DNA of 52,912 bases. It comes from Acidimicrobiales bacterium. Its GTDB lineage: Bacteria; Actinomycetota; Acidimicrobiia; Acidimicrobiales; Palsa-688. The stretch is taken from NCBI GenBank assembly GCA_035533095.1, contig DATLUM010000100.1:1-52912 (forward strand). The letters run 5' to 3'. Made by a program: the position numbers and the translations under genes. Positions 1 through 7,106 of this stretch are shown piece after piece (within the stretch, counting starts at the first letter, position 1; every line of letters begins with the position of its first letter). The notes under the pieces were generated by a model that was not told where the DNA came from, did no database searches, and worked only from the letters and a program-made list of their open reading frames with translations.

Positions 1-72
1 TACACGATCCACGACGACGTGCTCCTCATCGTGGTCGTCACCCTCGGGCACCGCCGAGACGTGTACCGCTAG
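1..72 (+). CDS. RelE/ParE-family toxin, C-terminal fragment (cut by window edge)
   Basis: The window opens inside a gene. The last 23 codons end at TAG and include the terminal sequence VVTLGHRRDVYR. This matches the C-terminus of RelE-type mRNA interferases, where a Val-rich strand is followed by G-H-R-(R/K)-x-V-Y. Nothing upstream is visible, so the antitoxin and the catalytic centre cannot be checked. Assignment rests on this short C-terminal signature only. Confidence 0.6.
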   Translation, partial: YTIHDDVLLIVVVTLGHRRDVYR

Positions 73-574
73 CGCAGAACATCGAGCCGCTCTTCACAAG
101 CTCGCCGATCAGACACCCACTTGACAGATGCCGAATCGGCGACCTGGGCCGTCTCCATGCGTCTCCCGAAGTTACCTTCGACGCCTCCACGACTGGAAGT
201 ACGCGTAGCCGGAGGCGAGCACCACTGCGACGACCCAGACTGGCCACGGCGGGAAGGGTCCGACCGCAGCGGTCGAGGGGGCGATCACGAGCACGAAGGC
301 TAGGCCCGAATGTTCCATCGCGCGCTTCCCAGGTCCCGATGGGGAGATTCCGCCTTCGGCGCGTAGTCGGCAGGGAGGCTCGGCCTCCCCCGTCGCCAGG
401 CGCGACCCGGTGGGGACGCATATCGCCCCCCAGCCATCGGTCGGTGACAACGCGCCGTCCTCGAGGTCCTGCGTGTTTTAGGACAGGGTTCGGCATCGTC
501 GACGGGGCGATGAGCAAGGCCGAGTTAGTCCGTCTACACGGTGGAAGGATCCGACAGACAAAGAGGGTTGCACA
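73..574. other. Intergenic stretch with one possible small ORF
   Basis: About 500 bases lie between the toxin stop and the VOC gene. The only credible coding candidate is the short minus-strand membrane ORF listed at 172-318. I see no RNA gene, strong hairpin or repeat. Confidence 0.5.
172..318 (-). CDS. Possible 48-aa single-pass membrane protein
   Basis: Starting at ATG 318, preceded by GGGAAG six bases upstream, the product has a hydrophobic segment (VWVVAVVLASGYAYF) followed by a basic C-terminus ending in RRRR. This is a plausible inner-membrane micropeptide. There is no recognisable family and no supporting neighbour, so it could be chance. Confidence 0.3.
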   Translation of the reverse strand: MEHSGLAFVLVIAPSTAAVGPFPPWPVWVVAVVLASGYAYFQSWRRRR

Positions 575-994
575 ATGACAGGACCGACGCCTCCAACGCC
601 TTACCTACACTTTCGCGGCAACGCTCGGGAGGTACTGACCTTCTACGGTGACGTGTTCGGCTGCTCCGTACAACTGCACACGTTCGAGGAGTTCAACCGA
701 ACCGATGGGCCAGCTGAGGCCATCGCACACGGTGGTCTCACGCAGGGCCCAGTCGCCCTCTTTGCCTCCGACGTGGCCAGCAGCGAAGCCCCGTTCCGGT
801 GCGAGGGAATGATGTTCTCCCTACTAGGCGCCGCTGACGCCCCGACTCTGCGGGACTGGTTCTCCAAGCTCTCCGAAGAAGGCCGGGTTGTGGATGACTT
901 GCAGACGCGACCCTGGGGAGCATCTGACGGCCAGGTAATCGACCGGTACGGTCTCCACTGGCTCATCGGGTTCGAGGATGGCGACACCGACTGA
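575..994 (+). CDS. VOC-superfamily (PhnB/glyoxalase-like) protein
   Basis: A 139-residue protein of the PhnB-like branch of the vicinal-oxygen-chelate superfamily. It has the N-terminal PYLHFRGNAREVLTFYGDVF strand-helix, a central FRCEGMMFSLL segment, and the C-terminal WGASDGQVIDRYGLHWLI motif. The length fits a complete single-domain member. PhnB-like proteins are usually uncharacterised dimeric metal-binding or ligand-binding proteins, so no substrate is assigned. It stands alone on this strand. Confidence 0.85.
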   Translation: MTGPTPPTPYLHFRGNAREVLTFYGDVFGCSVQLHTFEEFNRTDGPAEAIAHGGLTQGPVALFASDVASSEAPFRCEGMMFSLLGAADAPTLRDWFSKLSEEGRVVDDLQTRPWGASDGQVIDRYGLHWLIGFEDGDTD

Positions 995-1300
995 AGGCGT
1001 GGCCCTTCATTCAGCCGACCTTCGAGCCAGCGCTGAATACAAAGCGGAGGTCCCCGACCGCGCGTCCCGCTACCGCGGTTTCACGCGTGGGCGAAGTGCA
1101 ACACCGGGCGTGGCAACTCCTCCAAGCACCAAAGGGCTGGCGTCGTCGTCCGGCGCACATAACCGCCCCCGGAAGCCACCAGAGAGAGAGACTCGCCGCG
1201 CCGCGGCCGGCCGAACGTATTCGGCATCGCTCGGCTCGAGCGATCGGGCATGCTGGATCAGTGTCCGGCTCAGAAGGGGCGTTCAGGCGCCCGGCCGCGA

Positions 1301-1516
1301 ATGGAGCGGGTTGAAATCACCCTCAGGATGTTCCTCCACAACCTCCAGGACTACGTTGTCAGGCGGATTCGCCGACCGTGGCCCGGCGATTCTGATACGC
1401 GGCTGCCAGCGGTGAAGGTTGAAATCCTTGACAGCGTCGCCCAGGGGTGGTTCGAGCCAGTTCAAGGGGAAAGCCCCGTGCTGTACTTCGACATACCACC
1501 CGAGCCGGGACGCTGA
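1301..1516 (+). CDS. Hypothetical protein, 71 aa
   Basis: A short ORF starting at ATG 1301 with a protein-like composition: MERVEITLRMFLHNLQDY followed by a strand-rich C-terminus (VKVEILDS, PVLYFDIP). No family is recognised and there is no clear ribosome-binding site. The 995-1300 stretch before it shows nothing codable. It may be a remnant of a larger gene. Confidence 0.3.
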   Translation: MERVEITLRMFLHNLQDYVVRRIRRPWPGDSDTRLPAVKVEILDSVAQGWFEPVQGESPVLYFDIPPEPGR

Positions 1517-1651
1517 CGACCGGGGCCGACGCGCCCAGAACTTCAGCACATCTAGTTCGGTTGTCGCGTCAACCATCGCGCCCGACTCGGCGATCTCGTC
1601 GGCTCGCCGGAGGGCGCCGTCGGTTCTGACGGCGCCCAGAACGCCACTGTT

Positions 1652-2566
1652 CTATCGGCTGGCACCTGCGATGAACGTTGAGACGATGTAAGTGGCGTGA
1701 CGGTCCAGCGAGACTCTGGCTCGGTCGTAGCGCATTGTCGTCCTGGGATCCGCATGAGATGCGGCCTCTTGGACATCCCGAAGCGGCACGCCGGCGTCAA
1801 GCGCGGCGGTGATGAACGCATGTCGTAGGGTATGCGGCCCGATCGGCTTCGTGATCCCGGCCCTGCGGGCAACTCGCCGGACGATCCGGGCTGCGCCGTG
1901 GCGGTCCAATCGAGCCCCAGTCGCGGCAGTGAAGATCGGCCCTTCGCTGCGCTCACCTATAGCCAGGTCGACCGCCCTGGCAGTCCGCGGTGCGAGCGGA
2001 ATCGTGACGATCTTGCCTCCCTTGCGCAGGATCGTGAGCGTCCGGTGCCCTCGTTCGAGGCCCAGGGTCTCGATGTTCGCCCCAGTGGCCTCGGAGACGC
2101 GCAGACCGTTGAGCGCCAACAGGGAGATCAAGGCGTGCTCCGCGGCGGGACCCAACCCTGCTGCTACTAGCAGGGCGCCGACTTCGTTGCGGTCCAATCC
2201 GATCGCATGAGACTCGTAATCCAGCCGGGGTCGACGCACGTGCACCGCCGGGGACAGAGGAATGAGCCCCTCCTCCTCGGCGTAGCGGTAGAAGCCGGTG
2301 ACGGTACACAACCGCCTCGCGACGGTCGCCCGCGCCCGGCCCTTCTCTTCCAGGTTGCGGGCGTAGCACTCGATGTCGGCCCGGCGGATCGAAAACAACG
2401 CCAGGTTGTGCTGGTCACACCACACCACGAACTGGCGCAGATCCAGCGCGTAGGCGTCACGGGTCATACCTCGATATCCGGCCAGGAAACCAGCCAGAGC
2501 GAGCTGCTCGGCGTTGCTCAATGCTGGGTCGTAGACAACCACAGCCATGGATGATTCGTCCTGCAT
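1652..2566 (-). CDS. Tyrosine recombinase, XerD-like
   Basis: A 304-residue site-specific recombinase. An N-terminal SAM-like core-binding domain (residues ~15-105, with RGMTRDAYALDLRQFVVWC) precedes a catalytic domain with the full tyrosine-recombinase set: Arg in LNGLRVSEA, Lys in LRKGGK, HTLRHAF, the final His in ASHADPRTT, and the nucleophile Tyr in MRYDRAR. Length and domain order match XerC/D or phage-type integrases. No tRNA or attachment repeat is recognisable nearby, so it may belong to an accessory element, integron-like unit or toxin locus rather than being the chromosomal Xer. The next gene upstream on the same strand is a lipoprotein gene. Confidence 0.9.
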   Translation of the reverse strand: MQDESSMAVVVYDPALSNAEQLALAGFLAGYRGMTRDAYALDLRQFVVWCDQHNLALFSIRRADIECYARNLEEKGRARATVARRLCTVTGFYRYAEEEGLIPLSPAVHVRRPRLDYESHAIGLDRNEVGALLVAAGLGPAAEHALISLLALNGLRVSEATGANIETLGLERGHRTLTILRKGGKIVTIPLAPRTARAVDLAIGERSEGPIFTAATGARLDRHGAARIVRRVARRAGITKPIGPHTLRHAFITAALDAGVPLRDVQEAASHADPRTTMRYDRARVSLDRHATYIVSTFIAGASR

Positions 2567-2685
2567 GGATTACCTCCCCGAGTCGGTGGGACTCGAGGGG
2601 CCCGAGCCCCACAGTTGAGACCCCGACGCTAGGACGACACCACCGTTCCAGGCCGGTCCTAACGAGATGGCGCCCACGTTCTGTG

Positions 2686-3243
2686 TCAGCTCGCGCTGAG
2701 CAAGGTGACCTGGTCGGGCGGGGGTGCGGGGGGGAAGTTCCCCGTGCTAACGAGCTCGGTGTAGTAGATGCCAGGCGGTAGAGGCGGTACCTGTCCGCCC
2801 TGTCCGCACGTGGGTACGTCCGATCCTGGTGTTTGCTGTGGGGAGCAGGCCAAGTACGTGGTTTGGACAGTGATCGCAATCTTGGTGTCCCCTGGATGGA
2901 ACGAGATGGCGCTTCGTCTGCTGTAGGCGCAGACGGCCGGCCACACCACCATCGGGTGGTAGCTCGTGTTGGTCAGGACGACCTGGTAGCTGATAGCGCA
3001 GCCCGGAGGCGTGCCGACGTTGTGGTGCGTGGAGTTGGTGACGACGAGCGTGCCCTTGATGGGTGTGCCGGATCGCACCTGCGTCGAATCGAGATACAGC
3101 CAGGCTGAGAGCTCTGGTGCGTGTTCCGGGTACGCCTTGTGGGACGCTGCGCAGCCACCTGCGGTCAGGACCAGGGCCGCGGCGACGACCCCGATTCCGA
3201 AGCGGCGGTGGCGCTGGGCTCTGGTGAGGTTGCCACGGGTCAT
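2686..3243 (-). CDS. Putative secreted lipoprotein with Ig-like fold
   Basis: Starting at ATG 3243, the protein has a basic N-terminus, a hydrophobic core and a lipobox (LTAGGC), so it is probably exported and lipid-anchored at the Cys near residue 28. The mature part reads as alternating strands: RSGTPIKGTLVVTNST, then Cys-containing segments and a YYTELVSTG ending. This resembles BsuPI-type or other Ig-like extracellular domains. The AGGTGGA motif touches the ATG, so a GTG further upstream is an alternative start. Function unknown. Confidence 0.6.
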   Translation of the reverse strand: MTRGNLTRAQRHRRFGIGVVAAALVLTAGGCAASHKAYPEHAPELSAWLYLDSTQVRSGTPIKGTLVVTNSTHHNVGTPPGCAISYQVVLTNTSYHPMVVWPAVCAYSRRSAISFHPGDTKIAITVQTTYLACSPQQTPGSDVPTCGQGGQVPPLPPGIYYTELVSTGNFPPAPPPDQVTLLSAS

Positions 3244-3578
3244 TCCACCTGGACGTTTCGCCACCTCTGGGTGGTTCCCTGCCGACGGGGGCCCGAGAGT
3301 GAGGAGCCTGCTGGGCAGCGCGTAACGCTGGATATACGGGTGATCCATCGTGCATCTCGTGCAAGAGCACGACGGCGATCTGCGCTCCCCGAAGGTGCAC
3401 TCTCCCACGGGGCGGACACGCGAGATCGACACTCCATGCCGAATCACGGGCGGCCGGGTGTGGCTCGCCCGTAACCAAATGCGCTGCTGATCTGGCGCGC
3501 CTCCCGGTCCCGTTGTCCCGTTGTCCGCTGGACCGTTACGGGAACCTGGTTCCGGTTTCAGATGGACACAATGAGCGC

Positions 3579-4139
3579 CTAAGACGCCTTGGTCTGGTCT
3601 CGAACGACGGACCTGACCGAGATAGCAACCCGAATGACGGTCGTGGCTATGGAGACAAGCAGCATCGCACCAAATAGGGACGCGACTGCGACGATCAGTC
3701 TCTTCGCGATGGACCCACCCGCCAGTGAGTAGCCGAGAACGAAGGCGACCGCGAGGAAGACGACGTATCCGACGATCAACCGTCGCAGCAGTCTCCGCTG
3801 CGGGCTCTTCGGTGCATCTGCAAGCGCACTCTCAGGTATAGCGCCAACGAAATGCTGCTCCGCTCCCCGTGTTCCTTGCCAGGCGAGGTGCACGCTTCCG
3901 GTCTCGTCGAGGGTGTACACCGCGCGGGCCGAACCGAAGAGACGGTCGGAACGTCCACTCGGCGACGGCTTCCAGGTGGTCCCCAGAGCCCGAATCTGAA
4001 GTGTGACCGGACCGCCGGAGGCCCTCAACCGTTTGACGATCTGGCCCGGACGGGTCCGCCGCGAACCCCGAAGGCCCCAGTAGATGACCGCGATACTGAC
4101 GACAACTCCCACCAGCGCTGAGTAGGCGACGAGGGCCAC
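3579..4139 (-). CDS. Membrane protein, unknown function (186 aa)
   Basis: Starts at GTG 4139. An N-terminal transmembrane helix (residues ~5-25) is followed by a soluble ~90-residue domain with strands (VTLQIRALGTTW, ARAVYTLDETGSVHLAW) and two C-terminal membrane helices (~125-145 and ~152-172). No family is recognised. The gene stands alone, without a clear operon partner. Confidence 0.6.
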   Translation of the reverse strand: MALVAYSALVGVVVSIAVIYWGLRGSRRTRPGQIVKRLRASGGPVTLQIRALGTTWKPSPSGRSDRLFGSARAVYTLDETGSVHLAWQGTRGAEQHFVGAIPESALADAPKSPQRRLLRRLIVGYVVFLAVAFVLGYSLAGGSIAKRLIVAVASLFGAMLLVSIATTVIRVAISVRSVVRDQTKAS

Positions 4140-4402
4140 GTAACGAGAATGCCATAGCAGGGCAAAGGGGACGCCTCCACATCAAGCGGCTAGCCCGGCT
4201 CGCTTGGTCATGCAGGGGGATCGTGACCGACCGGCCAACTCTGACTGAGCGCCCTGATCGATGCCGAGTACGAGCTCACCATCGGGTACCCGCCCGACAT
4301 CAGAAGCGCTGCTGTTATGCACCCCTTCGACTCCCTGGACCCCATCCTGCGAGGTCCGAGAGGTAGCTCGCATCGGCCCGGCACAGGGGTGAGAATGGAT
4401 AC

Positions 4403-4630
4403 GTGAGCCTTCCGCCGATGCCATGGCGCATCCTGGCAGTTTGCGGTCTCGCCGGCGTCGTGAGTGGTGCGATCCTCGGGCTTGTCCGGGGGCTGAGCTA
4501 TCCCCCGACGGTCGCCTTCGCCATCGTGGAAGGCGCGATCATCATTGGAGCACCCGTCTCGGTCCTCGGCCTCGTGTGTGTCGGCTTCTGGTCGCTGGCC
4601 AAACGCACCCGACACCCGGGCAGAAGCTGA
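4403..4630 (+). CDS. Small two-helix membrane protein
   Basis: A 75-residue protein starting at GTG 4403, with an AGGGGTGAG ribosome-binding-like sequence upstream; ATG 4418 is an alternative start. Two hydrophobic helices (ILAVCGLAGVVSGAILGLV and IIIGAPVSVLGLVCVGFW) are followed by a basic tail (KRTRHPGR). No family is recognised. Confidence 0.5.
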   Translation: MSLPPMPWRILAVCGLAGVVSGAILGLVRGLSYPPTVAFAIVEGAIIIGAPVSVLGLVCVGFWSLAKRTRHPGRS

Positions 4631-4801
4631 GCGTTCTGGCGTCGCCTGAAAGCCAGGGGCAGATACAACGGAGGTTGCCTGATCGCCGAATATCGGCGCA
4701 TCGCTAGACCGGCGAGAAGCGGGCGGCGAGACGCGGGATGGGTCATTCGGGGTGCTACGTGCCGCCTCAAGCCGGGCGCTAATCGGGCCGAGGAACCCTC
4801 T

Positions 4802-5347
4802 ATGGCGGCTCCAACCGCTCCCCTTCGACGGGGAGTCCTTTCGTCTGCCCTCGCCCTGGTGGCCGGTGTCGTGCTTGTCGCGTGTGGCGGCGCTAAGCCC
4901 GCGAATGGGGTCGTAGCATGCTCATCGGCCAGTGACTGCCAGAGGGCGATGTCCCGCGTAGTGGGCCGCACTGTCTTGATTCCGCATCTTGCGGGCATGT
5001 CGTTCTACGGCGGGTTCACGGCGCCCAAGGCCGAGAAGGACGGGTTCGTAGGCAAAATCTTCTACCGCAACGGTCCTGATCCAACCGTCGGATTCGGAGT
5101 CTACGGGCCTGGTCAAATCGTAGGTTCGGACCTGGGCGCATGTAGCGGGAGGGCGAGTGAGGTCATCACTCCCAAGGGGCGCTCAGTGTGTTGGGAGCAG
5201 GGACCAGGCGGCGACTTCTCCGCGAGGTATGTCAACGGTGGGTTGCTCTATCAGATATCGGGGTCCGATAGATCGAACCAACCGTCGGTAGCTCAGATCA
5301 CAGGAGATCGCGTGTGGGCGCTCTCCGCCGTTGACGCGTACGCCTAG
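4802..5347 (+). CDS. Putative secreted lipoprotein
   Basis: A 181-residue protein with a signal sequence (ALALVAGVVLVACGG) whose lipobox LVAC predicts a lipid-anchored Cys at about residue 28. The mature region contains Cys pairs (VVACSSASDC, GACSGRASE, SVCWEQ) and a strand-rich pattern. No family is recognised. Similar orphan lipoproteins recur in this window (2686 and 21010). Confidence 0.6.
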   Translation: MAAPTAPLRRGVLSSALALVAGVVLVACGGAKPANGVVACSSASDCQRAMSRVVGRTVLIPHLAGMSFYGGFTAPKAEKDGFVGKIFYRNGPDPTVGFGVYGPGQIVGSDLGACSGRASEVITPKGRSVCWEQGPGGDFSARYVNGGLLYQISGSDRSNQPSVAQITGDRVWALSAVDAYA

Positions 5348-5833
5348 GCACTCGGAGACGCCAGAACGTCTCATCTGTTAGCGGTCACGCGACACGCCGA
5401 TCCGTGGCGTTCCAGCGCCAGATCGACGGTTAGGAAACTTGACGATTGTCAAGTAGGTCGAGCAGGAAGTCTGTCCGTAATCGCGGGCAGTGGTGCCTAG
5501 CATCCGAGAATCGAAGTCAGCCCTCCCGATCGACGGCGGGCGAGCGCGCAGAGATGACGTCCGCCGCCGGCTTGCTCACCTCGTCGAACACGAAAGCCGG
5601 CAACCTATCGTCCTGGCCGTCACGCCCCGCAAGCCGCTGGCCGTCGCGGTTCTCAGGAACCGGCCGACCGATCTAGTCGCAAACAGCCTCGGCGCCCCAC
5701 ACCCCCATGGCTGCCGACGCTAGACCTGCCTGGTCACACACTCTCACCATGGTGAATCCGGGTCGGCCGCACCGCCCGAAACCCCCTCTGCGCGTCCAAC
5801 TCGAACTTGAGCGGACACCGGATGTGGGAGCCC

Positions 5834-5881
5834 GGGGGTCACCCCCCTGACTAGCGCGCCTCCCCCCTCGAGGGGGGAGGC
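5834..5881. repeat. Two adjacent GC-rich palindromes
   Basis: GGGGGT-C-ACCCCC (5834-5846) is followed 11 bases later by a perfect 24-bp palindrome at 5858-5881, centred on CTCGAG with six-C and six-G runs. No T-tract follows, so they are not a classical intrinsic terminator. A role at oriT or as a protein-binding site is possible. Confidence 0.7.
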
Positions 5882-6256
5882 TTGCTACCCGGCCCGGCTG
5901 CAAGCGCTGAGTTCGTAGAGATGCAAGAAGGCGGGTGCGATCCAGTAGCTGTCGCGAGCCCACCAGAGATCCAACAGGTAGATCGGCGTCTTGGTTGAGC
6001 ACCGGTCCGACCCCACCAGGGATCTTCGGCACATGGCCTGGCAGAGGGGCGCCGTCAGTAACGACCTCACCGAGACAGTCCGTCTTGCAGCTTCCGCGTA
6101 ACCCGCCAAGGCGGGACCGCTCGGATCGGTTCGGTGCATCGTCGCGGGGTCCGCTTCGGCGGCGAGCGGACGCTGACCCGTACCGTTGGGCCGCTCCGCG
6201 GAGCCCACTCGAAAGCCTGAGGACCGTGGGCATGTCGCGAAAATTCCAGAGCGCGA

Positions 6257-6375
6257 CCTTGACGGAATCCTTGACTGGGTGGATCGTTCTGCCCCCTGAC
6301 CTGCGATTTCGCGTCGGAAGGGGCCGCCCAAGAAATTCTTCCGAGTCAAGGTCTCGGTCAAGGTTCCCGTCAAGG
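6257..6375. repeat. Inverted array of 12-bp iterons (GTCAAGG)
   Basis: Five copies of a 7-bp core lie 22-140 bases before the mobilisation operon. Two are in minus orientation (CCTTGAC at 6257-6263 and 6269-6275) and three in plus orientation (GTCAAGG at 6345-6351, 6357-6363 and 6369-6375). Within each arm the spacing is exactly 12 bp, and the arms face each other about 70 bp apart. This geometry is typical of iterons bound by replication initiators or of multi-site operators for element regulators. Confidence 0.75.
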
Positions 6376-6397
6376 TCAGGGGTTGATCGTTGGCCCC

Positions 6398-7105
6398 ATG
6401 TCATCCCGTCAACCATCTCCGGTCGCCATCCTGTGCGTCTGGCCCGAGACGCGCGAAGCCCGGCGAGGTAGCCCCCATGCCTGGTCGGCCGATCGGGTCC
6501 TGTCCCGGTTCGCCACACCGGCAGCGGCCGTGCTCGCGGTGCGCGAGCACGCGCTGGCCGACACCGTCCTCGCCGCTCTCGCGTCCCGCCCGACCGACCC
6601 CGTCGCCACCCTCGCCGCGCTCGCCGGCCTCGCCCCGCGGCTGTCGTCGATCACCACTCGCTGGCGTCGCGCCGGAATGCCCGCCGAGGAGGTCACCGAC
6701 GCCGAGGCCGACCTGCTGACCGAAACCCTCGACACGCTCCGCCGGCTCCCCACGCTGCGAGCCGACCTCGTGGTGCGTACGGCATGGCACCGCACACACG
6801 GGCGGCGCCGAACCGATCGCTCCCGCGCCGCTAGGACCGGAGCACTCCACGAATACGCAACGGCGACAACGCAGCTCGCTACAAACCCCCTCGCGACGAT
6901 CGTCAGCTGCCTCGCCGTCGCACTCTCGACGGCGACCCTCAGGCGCGACGAGGCCGCCGCCATCTGGGCCGACGTGTGTGGGTGGTCTCCCAACGAGGCG
7001 GCTCGGGAGGCCGGCTGCTCGGCTCAGACGTGGAGGGCCCGGCGTCTGCGTGCCTTTGGCGCGGCAAGGCACTCGCCCGCCTTCGATGCGATGAAGGTGA
7101 TCTGA
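6398..7105 (+). CDS. HTH (sigma region 4-like) regulator preceding the relaxase
   Basis: A 235-residue Ala/Arg-rich protein starting at ATG 6398. The C-terminal ~50 residues (AAAIWADVCGWSPNEAAREA, then SAQTWRARRLRAF) look like a helix-turn-helix of sigma-70 region 4 type. It ends one base before the relaxase ATG, so the two are probably translationally coupled, and the iteron array sits directly upstream. I infer a regulator or accessory DNA-binding protein of mobilisation. A smaller HTH protein holds the same position upstream of the second relaxase at 24,071. Confidence 0.55.
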   Translation: MSSRQPSPVAILCVWPETREARRGSPHAWSADRVLSRFATPAAAVLAVREHALADTVLAALASRPTDPVATLAALAGLAPRLSSITTRWRRAGMPAEEVTDAEADLLTETLDTLRRLPTLRADLVVRTAWHRTHGRRRTDRSRAARTGALHEYATATTQLATNPLATIVSCLAVALSTATLRRDEAAAIWADVCGWSPNEAAREAGCSAQTWRARRLRAFGAARHSPAFDAMKVI

Positions 7106-7106
7106 G

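Larger units (their letters stand above)
5348..6397. other. Non-coding region upstream of the mobilisation operon
   Basis: About 1 kb without a credible gene. It contains two adjacent GC-rich palindromes (5834-5881) and an inverted array of GTCAAGG iterons (6257-6375), both listed separately. Its position directly upstream of the regulator-relaxase operon suggests an origin of transfer and/or replication, or the operon's control region. That is inference. Confidence 0.5.

Noticed and set aside
5673-6518. 281-codon minus-strand frame over the palindrome and iteron region
   Set aside because: Composition is not protein-like and it runs across repeats and the start of the regulator gene.
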